Positions 18,297 through 27,171 are shown, counted from the stretch's first letter. The stretch: DNA of 64,000 nucleotides from Flammeovirga sp. EKP202 (GCF_014534745.1 NZ_JACVVP010000011.1:1-64000); one strand, 5' to 3'. Made by a program: numbers and translations. The notes: generated by a model not told the origin, from the sequence alone.

Positions 18297-19160
18297 ATGA
18301 CAATCAGAAAAATAGCGGTTGCTATACTGTTCAGTTTGTTCGCTTCTGTTGCTGTTTTTGCTCAAGAAGAGCTAAGAAGCAAAAGAGAAATAGACAGCTT
18401 ATTTATTGAAAACTATCAAGACAATAATTTGCCTGCAAAGGTACTTCACGCCGAACCTTTATATATTGATCTCATTAGAGACCTTGGTGCTCGAAAAGGT
18501 GAAAAGGAATGGAACGTAGGTATGGAATTGGTAGATAATCTTGACTATGACAAATATGAAGCTTTAGTAGAGTATGAATGGGCACCCATTAACCGTTTAG
18601 GTTTTGAGGTAGAATTGCCTTTTACTTTTTATGCTCCGCAAAAAGGAGTGTCTTCGGATTCTATTCCTGCTGATCGTTTAGAAAGTATAAAACTCGCTAC
18701 GCAGTGGAGTTTCTTTGTGAATGAAAAAATGGCCATGTCTATGGCGTTAGGTTATATTAATGAGATATTGCTCTCTGATTTTCAGCAATTTGGCAATCCA
18801 TTGGTGAGAGGGAATTTATACAATCCATTTTTTGTTATTGCTAAAAGGTGGGGACGTAATTTTCACTCTTTGATTTATACAGGACCAAAAATTGAACAAG
18901 TTTTCAATAGTTCAGAAATAAACACCTCTTTTGAGTTTAACCCCAGTGTGCATTATATGATTCCTGGTACTACTAACTTTATTGGTGTAGAGTTTAACCA
19001 GTCTTTTGAGCATCATGATTTTGATATGACCATCAGACCTCAAATGAGAGTTGCTTTATCCGATAATCTGTTGATTGGTATTGTGGCAGGTATTCCAGTG
19101 GCTAGAGAAAATGAAAGATTAAGTGCCTTTTGTCGTTTGATATGGGAACCGGGACATTAA
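18297..19160 (+). CDS. Outer-membrane beta-barrel protein with HAEPL motif
   Basis: A 287-residue exported protein (signal peptide about 1-22, cleaved near VFAQ). A strongly worded N-terminal motif, LHAEPLYIDLIRDLGARKGE (about residues 50-69), is followed by alternating amphipathic strands typical of a small outer-membrane barrel. I recall this motif from a conserved but uncharacterised family in Bacteroidota and Proteobacteria; I cannot assign a function. It has no partner gene: the neighbours on both sides are separated by repeat copies. Confidence 0.6.
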   Translation: MTIRKIAVAILFSLFASVAVFAQEELRSKREIDSLFIENYQDNNLPAKVLHAEPLYIDLIRDLGARKGEKEWNVGMELVDNLDYDKYEALVEYEWAPINRLGFEVELPFTFYAPQKGVSSDSIPADRLESIKLATQWSFFVNEKMAMSMALGYINEILLSDFQQFGNPLVRGNLYNPFFVIAKRWGRNFHSLIYTGPKIEQVFNSSEINTSFEFNPSVHYMIPGTTNFIGVEFNQSFEHHDFDMTIRPQMRVALSDNLLIGIVAGIPVARENERLSAFCRLIWEPGH

Positions 19161-19266
19161 TATATAGTTGATTATTTTGGCTTAATACTTATCATAACTA
19201 TTGAGTTTTTTAGAACCACAAATGATATCAACGAAACTACTACTTAGTTGAATATCAGTAGTAAGT

Positions 19267-19594
19267 ATATTGTAAACTAAATTTTCATTAACTAATATAA
19301 TTACTTTTACAAAGGGAAATGGTAGTGTATTGTGGTTCGCGAGGACGTTGCAATGCAACGTCCCTACAGCACTGCATTTTAGAAGATTATTATAAAACCT
19401 TTGTCTTTTGACATGTAATCAGACCATCATTTAGTGGTATCTCCCTTCAATGCCAGGAGGAAAACTACCAAACTAAAATGGTAGAAAACTCAATGGCGCG
19501 AATGTTAAGCGTCAGCGTCATTCGTGTCCTTCAGATCATCAGAAATCTCCTGATTTCTAAACAATATAAATAACGTAAACTTAGTTTATAATGT
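19267..19594 (+). repeat. MITE-like intergenic repeat, copy 5 (mosaic)
   Basis: The left half is the 'hairpin' block (GGTTCGCGAGGACG..., palindrome 19343-19363). The right half is the left block of the standard element in inverted orientation. Both ends keep the terminal repeat (ATATTGTAAACTAAATTTTC on the left; AACTTAGTTTATAATGT on the right). This shows that blocks are exchanged or inverted between copies. Confidence 0.8.
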
Positions 19595-19646
19595 ATTTAC
19601 TCCTTACGCATTATTTCTTAATAACTATTTCTCTCGCTGATCAAAT

Positions 19647-19680
19647 TTTGAAAATAACAATAGAATAAATAACCTTTGTA
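19647..19680 (+). promoter_or_regulatory. Predicted rsgA promoter
   Basis: A TTTG (19647-19650) and a TAACCTTTG (19670-19678) are separated by 19 bp, close to the Bacteroidota TTTG-N19-21-TAnnTTTG arrangement. Transcription would start near 19685 and give an untranslated leader of about 170 nt before the rsgA TTG start. Confidence 0.5.
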
Positions 19681-19739
19681 TTGTATGACAACAACATTTA
19701 CATATAGCTCACCTATGGTGCACTTGATCTCCGCTTAGT

Positions 19740-19796
19740 CCGGCAGGTGCTTCTTCTTACCATAAAATATGTAAGGTACTCCAAAGTACCTGTCGG
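19740..19796 (+). ncRNA. Structured 5' leader element of rsgA
   Basis: CCGGCAGGTGCTT (19740-19752) can pair with AAGTACCTGTCGG (19784-19796) as an uninterrupted 13-bp stem including two G-U pairs. It encloses a smaller CTTAC/GTAAG hairpin (19756-19760 with 19771-19775). A competing hairpin GGTACT/AGTACC (19775-19780 with 19785-19790) uses the 3' arm and excludes the long stem. A CACC-TAT-GGTG hairpin precedes at 19710-19720. It lies inside the predicted leader of rsgA. It may be a regulatory switch or simply another palindromic repeat. Confidence 0.45.
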
Positions 19797-19855
19797 TTTA
19801 CTGTATCTGATATTCAGATGAATTAAATCAAAAAAGTCATATAAAATACAAGACA

Positions 19856-20920
19856 TTGAAAACAATTTCACTTGAACAATTAGGGTTCAATTCAAAGCTA
19901 TATTCTAATCATTCAGCATTAAATAGAAATGAATGGGCGAGAGTCATTGCAGAGCATAAAGAACGTTATCTTGTGCAAAATGAAGAGGGTATATTTGAAG
20001 CTGAAATTATGGGCCACCTTCGTTTTACAGCAGAAGATAGGACTGATTTTCCCATGGTAGGCGATTGGGTACAAATCATGCCTTTTGATGAAGGAAAAGC
20101 ATTAATTCAGCAAGTTTTATATAGAGATAATGTACTCAAACGACAAGCCATAGGGAAAGAGGGAGAAGCACAATACATTGCTTCTAATATTGATAAGGCT
20201 TTTATCGTTTTTTCTGCCAATAGGGATTTTAATCTGAATAGAGTAGAACGTTTTGTGGTACTCTGTTACGATGCTAATATAGAACCGATTCTTATTTTGA
20301 GTAAGGCGGATCTAGTTGGTGATGAAGAATTAAAAACATTGCAACTACAGATTATCGATCGTTTTCCAGAGTTAGATATTCTGACCACAATGATAGAGGA
20401 CACTGCTTGCATCGAACAATTAAAATCAAAGATACAACTAGATAAGACATACTGTTTCTTAGGGTCTTCGGGTGTAGGGAAATCCACTTTGGTCAACCTT
20501 CTTTTAGGGAAAGATAAAATGCTGACCCTAGAGATAGGAACCACTACCAATCGAGGGAAACATACAACAACACACCGTGAATTAATTGTAATGGAAGAAG
20601 GTGGTGTTTTAATTGATAATCCAGGAATTCGTGAGGTAGGTATGACATCTTCTCAAAGTGGTATGGAAGATGCTTTTCCTCTTATTATGGAACTTTCAGA
20701 ACAATGTAAATTTTCAGACTGTACCCATCAACATGAAAAAGGTTGTGCAGTGATCAAAGCCGTAAATGATGGTGAACTTTCAGAAGCAGCTTATGAAAAT
20801 TATCTTAGACTCCATAGAGAACAGGAACATTACACAAGTTCCGAAGCTGAAAAAAGAAAGAAGGGTAAATCTTTTGCAAAAATGGTGAAAACCGTAAAAC
20901 AGCATAAACAGCGTTTTTAA
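19856..20920 (+). CDS. rsgA: Ribosome small-subunit-dependent GTPase RsgA
   Basis: A circularly permuted GTPase that acts late in 30S ribosome assembly. An N-terminal OB-fold (about 28-90) is followed by the GTPase motifs in permuted order: LSKADL (148-153, G4), GSSGVGKST (203-211, G1), the T-rich switch GTTTNRGKHTTTH, then DNPG (254-257, G3). The C-terminal zinc site is C284-x5-C/H: CKFSDCTHQHEKGC (284-297). A basic tail follows. The start is a TTG at 19856, giving the expected family length of 354 residues. The gene is alone, with a predicted structured leader and a hairpin terminator at 21073. Confidence 0.93.
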   Translation: MKTISLEQLGFNSKLYSNHSALNRNEWARVIAEHKERYLVQNEEGIFEAEIMGHLRFTAEDRTDFPMVGDWVQIMPFDEGKALIQQVLYRDNVLKRQAIGKEGEAQYIASNIDKAFIVFSANRDFNLNRVERFVVLCYDANIEPILILSKADLVGDEELKTLQLQIIDRFPELDILTTMIEDTACIEQLKSKIQLDKTYCFLGSSGVGKSTLVNLLLGKDKMLTLEIGTTTNRGKHTTTHRELIVMEEGGVLIDNPGIREVGMTSSQSGMEDAFPLIMELSEQCKFSDCTHQHEKGCAVIKAVNDGELSEAAYENYLRLHREQEHYTSSEAEKRKKGKSFAKMVKTVKQHKQRF

Positions 20921-20936
20921 GCAGTTTTATCCTTAA

Positions 20937-21035
20937 AATCAGAAGTCTTAGAAATTATAAAATTCTTGTCTTTTGATTTGTAATCAGGCCATCATTTAGT
21001 AGTATCTAAATCAGCCTTGAAGGTAAGGAAATGCA
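20937..21035 (+). repeat. Remnant of the MITE 'hairpin' block
   Basis: The segment CTTGTCTTTTGATTTGTAAT, then CAGGCCATCATTTAGTAGTATC and CAGCCTTGAAGG, match the middle of copies 2, 5 and 9. Terminal repeats are missing. Confidence 0.55.
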
Positions 21036-21072
21036 CTTATCCTGATTTTAATTAAAGAACCGCTTCATAACA

Positions 21073-21119
21073 ATACATGCCTCATTATCTTTTGATGGAT
21101 GAGGTGTGTATTTCTTTTT
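21073..21119 (+). terminator. Terminator downstream of rsgA
   Basis: ATACATGCCTCAT (21073-21085) pairs with ATGAGGTGTGTAT (21099-21111), followed by TTCTTTTTG. Confidence 0.65.
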
Positions 21120-21205
21120 GATATTACTGATTTTTTTTACAATTTTAAAATCAAAACTTTCATTGATCTAATCTTATAAACTAAACTCTCTTTCTAAATA
21201 AAACC

Positions 21206-22441
21206 ATGAGAAAATTTTTACTATTATTTATCGTAGTACTATTCAGCTCGTGTCATCTTAGTAGATATGTCACACGATTAAATGCTAATATTACAGACCA
21301 TAAAATTTTTCCAAAAACAGAAATATCTACAGGTCAAAATACATTTCAATTTCTAGAGCAGCCAACGGAATTTACCGTTGTTTCAGAAGGAGTTTCTATG
21401 TCCTTAGACGAACGTTTACAGCAAACATCAACTGTTTCTTTTTTGGTCATTCATAAGGACACCATTCTCTTTGAAAACTATTATAAAGGATATAAACCTG
21501 ATTCTATTTCTAATATTTTTTCAGCATCTAAATCCATCACTTCTTTATTGGTAGGGATTGCAATTGATGAAGGAAAAATAAAAAGCGTGAACGATCCAGT
21601 AGTTAACTATATCCCAGAGTTAAAAGAAGGAGACCCAATGTACCTGAAATTAACGGTAGAAGATTTACTTGAAATGCGTTCAGGATTGAAGTTTAAAGAA
21701 GCCTATTTAAATCCTTTTGCACACGTTGCTCGATTGTATTATGGTAAAAATCAATTAAAACAATTCAAAAACCTTAAGTTTGAATATGAACCAGGTGAAG
21801 TTCATGATTATCAAAGTATTTCAACTGCTGTTTTAGGAATGGTAGTAGAACGTGCCACGCAGATGGAACTTGGAAAATACCTTGAGCAAAAAGTTTGGCA
21901 ACCGATGGGAATGGAGTTCGATGCTTCTTGGAGTGTCGACGATAATAAAAATAGATCAACTAAAGCTTTTTGTTGCTTGAATACAACAGCAAGAGACCTT
22001 GCAAAAATAGGTCGTTTATACCTGAACAATGGAAATTGGAATGGGACTCAAATAGTGAGTGAAGATTGGATTTTAAGATCTAAAACAGCAAACATGGAGA
22101 ACGATTGCTACCAATATCAATGGTATAGTCAATCTGCTGAGAACGATAAAGATAAAGAAGGAAATGCTTATACTGATTCTCTCAGTGCTGTGAATGCTGC
22201 TATTGAAAATAAATATCAGAACTTCTATGTAGAAAGAGTATCCAATTCGTCAAAGGAGTGGCAGATCAATTATTGCTCCGAGAACTTTTACGCAGTTGGC
22301 ATTTTGGGACAAATCTTATATTTGAATCCATCTGAAGACATCATTATGGTTCGCCTTGGTGAAAAAAGAAAAGTCAGTTATGGAAAGATTTTTACTCAAA
22401 TCATGGCCCAAATAGAGAATAAAGAAAAAGAAGTACTATAA
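21206..22441 (+). CDS. Beta-lactamase-fold serine hydrolase, lipoprotein
   Basis: A 411-residue class C beta-lactamase/6-aminohexanoate-dimer hydrolase-like protein, exported as a lipoprotein (LFSSC, Cys16). The catalytic SxxK is S106-A-S-K109 in 'IFSASKSITSLLVGIAI'; the second motif is Y-x-S in HDYQSIS. Members act as esterases, amidases or peptidases and are rarely true beta-lactamases. The next gene, 11 bp on, is a second member of the same fold, so the two are co-transcribed. Substrate unknown. Confidence 0.82.
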   Translation: MRKFLLLFIVVLFSSCHLSRYVTRLNANITDHKIFPKTEISTGQNTFQFLEQPTEFTVVSEGVSMSLDERLQQTSTVSFLVIHKDTILFENYYKGYKPDSISNIFSASKSITSLLVGIAIDEGKIKSVNDPVVNYIPELKEGDPMYLKLTVEDLLEMRSGLKFKEAYLNPFAHVARLYYGKNQLKQFKNLKFEYEPGEVHDYQSISTAVLGMVVERATQMELGKYLEQKVWQPMGMEFDASWSVDDNKNRSTKAFCCLNTTARDLAKIGRLYLNNGNWNGTQIVSEDWILRSKTANMENDCYQYQWYSQSAENDKDKEGNAYTDSLSAVNAAIENKYQNFYVERVSNSSKEWQINYCSENFYAVGILGQILYLNPSEDIIMVRLGEKRKVSYGKIFTQIMAQIENKEKEVL

Positions 22442-22452
22442 TTATCACGTTT

Positions 22453-23526
22453 ATGAAATTATATTTATTGAGCATTTTGTCACTTGTGTTCTTAAATGTT
22501 CATGCTCAGGATATTTCACTCCAAACAAAAATTGATTCAATCGTTACTTCTAATATGGAACTATATATGATTCCTGGAATTAGTATTGGAGTGGTGAGCA
22601 ATGGGTCTATTCTTTATACTAAGGGATATGGTGTGAAAGAGGTTCATACAACCCAAAAAATAGAAAGTCAGTCTGTATTTCATACTGCTTCCGTAAGTAA
22701 GTTATTGACGGCCCAAGCCATAATGCTGTTGGTAGAAGAAGGTAAAATAAACTTAGAAGATCGATTAGTAGATGTGATTTCAACCCTTAATTATTCTGAT
22801 AAGAGAGTAGAAGAAATTGATATCAAGTCATTATTGAATCATACTTCGGGTTTACCAGATATCAATAATTATCATTGGCAAAATAATCATCAATCAGATA
22901 AAGCGCTTTCATCTTATATTCAAAACAACAAACTGAAAACAAAGTACACGCCTAATACAGTTTATAAGTACAGTAACTTGGGATATGATATTTTAGGTCT
23001 TTTGATAGAAAAAGTCTCAGGCCAATACTTTGAAGATTATATAGCAGATCAACTATTAAATCCCATACAAATGGGGGATAGTGATTTTAGGTATTTCAAA
23101 ATAAAGGATGAGTTGAAAGTAAAGCCTCATACTAAAAAAGGGAATAGTGTGATGGTGCGAAAAACCTATCCTTATACCAGAGAACATGCACCGAGCAGTA
23201 CACTAAATGCTTCGTCAATTGATTTATCAAAATGGATGAATTACTTTCTGAAACAATTGCTGAATAGTGACTCTAACAATATATATTATCAAATGCAAAA
23301 CTCATCAACTTCGGTATATGACCACATTGGTTTAGGTTTTCAAATTTTTGAGATTGATGGATATAAGGTCATAGGTCATTTTGGTGGAGACAGGGGATTT
23401 CGAAGCTTACTTCTAATGATACCAGAGAAAAATATTGGGGCAGTCGTTTTAGGTAATTGTGATTATAATGAAGATTATAGGCAAGAGATATTGAAGCCTA
23501 TATTGAAGTTGCTTTTAAAGGAATAA
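22453..23526 (+). CDS. Beta-lactamase-fold serine hydrolase (PBP4-like)
   Basis: A 357-residue exported class C-type serine hydrolase with a signal peptide (about 1-18, cleaved near VHAQ). It shows the complete motif set: S80-V-S-K83, Y173-S-N175 in YKYSNLGYDILG, and HFGGDRGF near the C-terminus in place of KTG. It follows the previous hydrolase by 11 bp. The two differ in sequence, so they are probably not a recent duplicate. The substrate could be a D-amino-acid peptide or an ester; neither is shown. Confidence 0.85.
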   Translation: MKLYLLSILSLVFLNVHAQDISLQTKIDSIVTSNMELYMIPGISIGVVSNGSILYTKGYGVKEVHTTQKIESQSVFHTASVSKLLTAQAIMLLVEEGKINLEDRLVDVISTLNYSDKRVEEIDIKSLLNHTSGLPDINNYHWQNNHQSDKALSSYIQNNKLKTKYTPNTVYKYSNLGYDILGLLIEKVSGQYFEDYIADQLLNPIQMGDSDFRYFKIKDELKVKPHTKKGNSVMVRKTYPYTREHAPSSTLNASSIDLSKWMNYFLKQLLNSDSNNIYYQMQNSSTSVYDHIGLGFQIFEIDGYKVIGHFGGDRGFRSLLLMIPEKNIGAVVLGNCDYNEDYRQEILKPILKLLLKE

Positions 23527-23637
23527 ACTATTTTTATAGAATCTGATAAAGAATTAACATCAAAGGTCAAGTATTAATATTTTATTAATCATAAAATCGA
23601 TTTTTTTAATTCTTTTGCCACATAAATTAAACTAATT

Positions 23638-24025
23638 ACATTATAAACTAAGTTTTCGAATATTTATGGTGTTTAGAAATCAGGAGATTTCTGCTGATCT
23701 GTAGGACACGAATGACGCTAACGCTTAACATTCGCGCCAGTTTTCTACCCAATTTGTTTGGTACTTCTTCCCTCGGTCTTGAAGGGAAAAAGCGTTAAGA
23801 ATTTCATGGATTGAGCCGTTAAAAATGATTTTGCTGTTTGAGCACAGCGAGTTTAAAATCATTGAGGCGATAGAAATGGAATTTAGCTTTTGACTTCTAA
23901 ACCTTGACTTTTTGCTTCGTTTTTGTGTTAAGACAAAAATGAAGAAGAAGGAAGTTTGAAAGTAGATCCTATAAATGTTTATAGAAAGACTAATCAAAAG
24001 TTGACGATCACTTAGTTTAAAATGT
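23638..24025 (+). repeat. MITE-like intergenic repeat, copy 7 (full length)
   Basis: A complete 388-bp copy in standard block order: left end ACATTATAAACTAAGTTTTC, right end ACTTAGTTTAAAATGT. CTAAT stands just outside both ends (23632-23636 and 24027-24031), a possible 5-bp target duplication. Its right end lies 18 bp from the ATG of the phosphoesterase, so it must supply or separate that gene's leader. Confidence 0.85.
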
Positions 24026-24043
24026 GCTAATAAAAATGTAGTT

Positions 24044-25402
24044 ATGAAAGTCTATACATCAATACTCACTTCAATCATCTTATTGTGTCTTTTTGGAAAT
24101 CTCGCCATGGCACAACATCATCATGATCATAGCCATGATCATTCGCACTCACATGAAGGGTTGCATCATTGGGAAATACCAAGTAAGGATCCTGATCGAA
24201 TTATATTAACTTTTCATGGAGATCCGGCCACAAGTAGAGCAGTAACTTGGAGAACGGATACAAGTGTGGAAAGTGCAGTTGCTCAAATAGCGGAAGCTAC
24301 AGTCAACTCAAAGTTTACCGAAGCATCAAAAGATTTTAAAGCTACTACTGAAGAATTTGACTTGGGGTTGTATAAAAGTAATGCGTCTTTAAAAGTACAC
24401 TATCATAGCGTGGTATTTGAGGGATTAGAGCCTGATAAATTATATGCTTACCGTGTAGGAGATGGAAAAGAACACTGGTCTGAATGGATTCATTTCCGTA
24501 CCGCCAAAAGTGAGTATGCACCCATTGAGTTTGTTTACTTTGGAGATGCTCAAAATGATGTATTAGACCATTGGTCACGCGTGATCCGAATGGCTTATCA
24601 AACCGCACCAAATGCCTCTTTTGTAGTGCACGCTGGTGATTTGATCAACAAGGCACATCGAGATATGGAATGGGCTGAGTGGTACAAAGCAGGTGGGTTT
24701 ATCCATAGCCAATGGACATCGATTCCAGTAGTAGGAAATCATGAATTTAGAGGTTTGGAAAAAGGAGAGAAGAAGCAATTGGCAATTCAGTGGAGACCTC
24801 AATTTACGTTGCCAGTAGAGAAGTCTTTAAATACAAATTTACATGAGACAGTTTACACTGTGGACTATCAGGATGTGCGTGTGATCGTTTTGAATTCAAA
24901 TGACTTGTTGGAAGAACAAACCACATACCTAGAGCAACAGCTAAAAGATTGTGATGCAAAATGGAAAATTGTCACTTGTCATCATTCTGTTTTTTCACCT
25001 GCAAAGGGACGTAATTTTCAATTTGCAAGAGATCATTGGAAACCGCTTTTAGATAAATATAATGTCGATTTGGTATTGAATGGCCATGATCATACTTATG
25101 CTAGAGGTCACGTTCCCACAAGAACTTCAGATAATAAGAAATCAAAGTTTTTAAGTACAGTTTATGTTACTTCAGTGAGTGGGCCAAAACAGTATAAGTT
25201 AGACCCGGAGCAAATGAAGGAATATAAAGCTGATGGTTATGAATTGGATGAATCAGGTGAGCAGACGCAGTTTTATCAAGTCATCAAAATTGATGGAGAT
25301 AAGTTGACCTATGTGGCGTATACAGCGATTGGGGAGGAGTATGATAGAGCCGTCATCACAAAAGACTTTAAAACGGGTAAGAAAAAACTTACTGAAAAGT
25401 AA
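24044..25402 (+). CDS. Metallophosphoesterase with FN3-like domain and His-rich N-terminus
   Basis: A 452-residue exported protein related to purple acid phosphatases. The signal peptide (1-23) is followed at once by a metal-binding-like tract with ten His in residues 25-42. A fibronectin-type N-domain (about 50-155) is followed by the catalytic domain with GDAQ (Asp168), HAGDL (Asp199), GNHE (Asn232, His233), CHHS (His313-314) and GHDH (His348, His350). The Tyr that gives plant and animal purple acid phosphatases their colour (GDxxY) is Asn202 here, so the metal centre probably differs. It acts in the periplasm or outside; substrate unknown. A strong terminator follows. Confidence 0.85.
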   Translation: MKVYTSILTSIILLCLFGNLAMAQHHHDHSHDHSHSHEGLHHWEIPSKDPDRIILTFHGDPATSRAVTWRTDTSVESAVAQIAEATVNSKFTEASKDFKATTEEFDLGLYKSNASLKVHYHSVVFEGLEPDKLYAYRVGDGKEHWSEWIHFRTAKSEYAPIEFVYFGDAQNDVLDHWSRVIRMAYQTAPNASFVVHAGDLINKAHRDMEWAEWYKAGGFIHSQWTSIPVVGNHEFRGLEKGEKKQLAIQWRPQFTLPVEKSLNTNLHETVYTVDYQDVRVIVLNSNDLLEEQTTYLEQQLKDCDAKWKIVTCHHSVFSPAKGRNFQFARDHWKPLLDKYNVDLVLNGHDHTYARGHVPTRTSDNKKSKFLSTVYVTSVSGPKQYKLDPEQMKEYKADGYELDESGEQTQFYQVIKIDGDKLTYVAYTAIGEEYDRAVITKDFKTGKKKLTEK

Positions 25403-25413
25403 AATTAATAATG

Positions 25414-25455
25414 GTCTTTCCGCTACTTTAATGAAATAGTGGAAAGACTTTTTTT
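25414..25455 (+). terminator. Terminator after the phosphoesterase
   Basis: GTCTTTCCGCTA (25414-25425) and TAGTGGAAAGAC (25437-25448) form a perfect 12-bp stem followed by seven T residues. Confidence 0.92.
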
Positions 25456-25549
25456 AAATACGCTTATTGCCAATCTAGTATCTACAGTCTAATCAAAATA
25501 ATGTAAATTGAAATATCTTGACTTTTAACCGTATTAATTCAAAATTATC

Positions 25550-25783
25550 ATGAATGAAATAGATTGGATTGGTTCATTGGGCGTATTTCAAATTCTACTA
25601 GCCTATACTTTAAATGTTTCAGGAAAATTAGAGAGAGGGAGTATGATCTATAAACTCTTAAACCTATTTGGAGCTTCCTTAGCATGCCTGGCTTCTGTTT
25701 TGATGAATTATATTCCATTTATTGTATTAGAAGGCGTTTGGGCTTTTGTATCTTTGGTTTCACTATTTCGAAGGAAAGAATAA
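25550..25783 (+). CDS. Small CBU_0592-family membrane protein
   Basis: A 77-residue protein with two or three hydrophobic helices: 'IDWIGSLGVFQILLAYTLNV', then LNLFGASLACLASVLMNY and FIVLEGVWAFVSLVSLF. The IGxxGVxxxLxAYxLN start and VLEGVWAxVSL end are the pattern of the CBU_0592 family, whose function is unknown. It is 35 bp upstream of the CatB-type acetyltransferase and may share its transcript. Confidence 0.7.
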   Translation: MNEIDWIGSLGVFQILLAYTLNVSGKLERGSMIYKLLNLFGASLACLASVLMNYIPFIVLEGVWAFVSLVSLFRRKE

Positions 25784-25818
25784 ATTAAAAAGTACTTATC
25801 ATTAACTATTATTAATCC

Positions 25819-26493
25819 ATGAATAAAGTAAATTTTGAAACGCTCTATCCCATTGCTGAATTTAAAAATACGGTTTCTTTAAAAGTATTAGTGGAAGATA
25901 GTGGAGTGAATAATGTCATTGTTGACGACTACTCTTACTACAGCGATTTTGATGACCCCACTAAGTTTCTAGAAAAAAATGTAATGTACAATTTTGGGAT
26001 CTCAGGAACTGCGTTGAAAATCGGTAAGTTTTGTGCAATAGCTCATGGTGCAAAATTTATCATGGCAGATGCGAATCATTCTACAAAAGGTGTATCCACC
26101 TTTCCTTTTGCTGTTTTTGGATCAGAATGGTCAGACAAACTGCCAATAGGAGAATACCCTTTTAAGCAATACAAAGATATTGAAGTGGGTAATGATGTTT
26201 GGATTGGGTATAACGCTACCATTATGCCGAATGTGAAAATAGGAGATGGGGCCATCATAGGCAGTAATGCAACCGTGACTTCAGATGTGCCTGATTATGC
26301 AATTGTAGGAGGAAACCCTGCGAAAGTCATTCGCTACAGATACACAAAAGATGAGATTCACCTTCTAAAAGGGCTTAAATGGTGGGATTGGGAAAGGGCC
26401 TATATTGATGAAGCCATTGAAATCTTAGTAAAAGGTACAGTGGAAGATTTATTATTTTTTGCGACGAAGCAAGGACTAATAAAAGGTTCATAA
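25819..26493 (+). CDS. CatB/Vat-type hexapeptide O-acetyltransferase
   Basis: A 224-residue left-handed beta-helix acetyltransferase of the xenobiotic (CatB/Vat) class. Members acetylate chloramphenicol, streptogramin A or sugars. The catalytic His is probably His87 in MADANHSTKG. Hexapeptide turns are visible in 'IGKFCAIAHGAKFIM' and 'VWIGYNATIMPNVKIGDGAIIGSNATV', ending with 'AIVGGNPAKVIRYRY'. Trimer formation is expected from the family. It is followed after 31 bp by a Crp-type regulator. Antibiotic resistance cannot be concluded from sequence alone. Confidence 0.85.
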   Translation: MNKVNFETLYPIAEFKNTVSLKVLVEDSGVNNVIVDDYSYYSDFDDPTKFLEKNVMYNFGISGTALKIGKFCAIAHGAKFIMADANHSTKGVSTFPFAVFGSEWSDKLPIGEYPFKQYKDIEVGNDVWIGYNATIMPNVKIGDGAIIGSNATVTSDVPDYAIVGGNPAKVIRYRYTKDEIHLLKGLKWWDWERAYIDEAIEILVKGTVEDLLFFATKQGLIKGS

Positions 26494-26524
26494 TTCCTTA
26501 TTTTTTACTATTAACCCTTTCAAG

Positions 26525-27109
26525 TTGACAGATTATCAAAATATACTCCGCAATATCAAACGGTATGTTGAGTTGAGCGAAGAAGATGAGCAAGAATTTA
26601 TCAGCATAATCAAGACTTCTTCAGTAAAGAAAAGGCAGTTTATTGTTCAGCCTAATTTCGTTTGTGAGTACCAAACTTACGTTGAAAAAGGAGCTTTTAG
26701 AAGCTATTTTGTAAGTGATGAAGGGGAAGATCATACCATACAATTTGCGATAGAGGATTGGTTTATCAGTGATTTCAATAGTTATATTAGTCAGGAACCT
26801 GCTTCCCTTTTTGTAGAAGCACTAGAAGATGGAATCATTCATCAAATTGCATATCAAGATGTAGAAAATCTTTGTGAAAAAAAACCGAAGTTTGAACGTT
26901 TTTTTCGATTGGTAGCCCAAAAATCTTTTGCATATGCTCAAAAGAGGGTTTTATCGAATTTAGGTAAATCAGCTGAAGCTAGATACATTGAATTCCAAGC
27001 TCAGTATCCGACTATCGTACAACGAGTGCCACAATATGCATTGGCTTCATATTTAGGTATGTCGGCTGAGTTTTTAAGTAAAATAAGGAAACGTTTAAGT
27101 AAAGCTTAA
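26525..27109 (+). CDS. Crp/Fnr-family transcription regulator
   Basis: A 194-residue regulator of the short Bacteroidota Crp/Fnr type: a cyclic-nucleotide-binding-like beta-roll (about 20-125, with KKRQFIVQPNFVCEYQTYVE) and a compact C-terminal helix-turn-helix (QYALASYLGMSAEFLSKIRK). The C-terminal RVPQYALASYL is typical. The start appears to be a TTG at 26525, 31 bp after the acetyltransferase stop. The next gene is a short-chain dehydrogenase, a common partner of these regulators, and a 16-bp perfect palindrome lies between them, so SDR control is likely. Confidence 0.82.
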   Translation: MTDYQNILRNIKRYVELSEEDEQEFISIIKTSSVKKRQFIVQPNFVCEYQTYVEKGAFRSYFVSDEGEDHTIQFAIEDWFISDFNSYISQEPASLFVEALEDGIIHQIAYQDVENLCEKKPKFERFFRLVAQKSFAYAQKRVLSNLGKSAEARYIEFQAQYPTIVQRVPQYALASYLGMSAEFLSKIRKRLSKA

Positions 27110-27155
27110 ATTTTTAATCGGTCTCTCTACACGATTTCTCTATACGATATAAAAT

Positions 27156-27171
27156 CTTGAACTAGTTCAAG
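27156..27171. promoter_or_regulatory. 16-bp perfect palindrome, candidate operator
   Basis: CTTGAACTAGTTCAAG is its own reverse complement. A related, imperfect TTGTTCTAGTTC follows at about 27180-27191. It lies between a Crp-type regulator and an SDR gene; Crp/Fnr proteins bind such dyad sites. It could alternatively be a terminator stem, but it lacks a T-tract. Confidence 0.5.

Noticed and set aside
21206-23526. Beta-lactamase pair conferring resistance
   Set aside because: SxxK, YxN/YxS and HxG-type motifs are those of the wide class C-like hydrolase family; nothing indicates true beta-lactamase activity.
23725-23997. 90-codon open frame on the minus strand in copy 7
   Set aside because: Same cause as above: it follows the repeat and has no promoter or conserved protein pattern.
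25819-26493. Antibiotic resistance gene (chloramphenicol or streptogramin acetyltransferase)
   Set aside because: The fold and catalytic His fit, but environmental CatB-like proteins mostly act on other acceptors; there is no mobile-element context.
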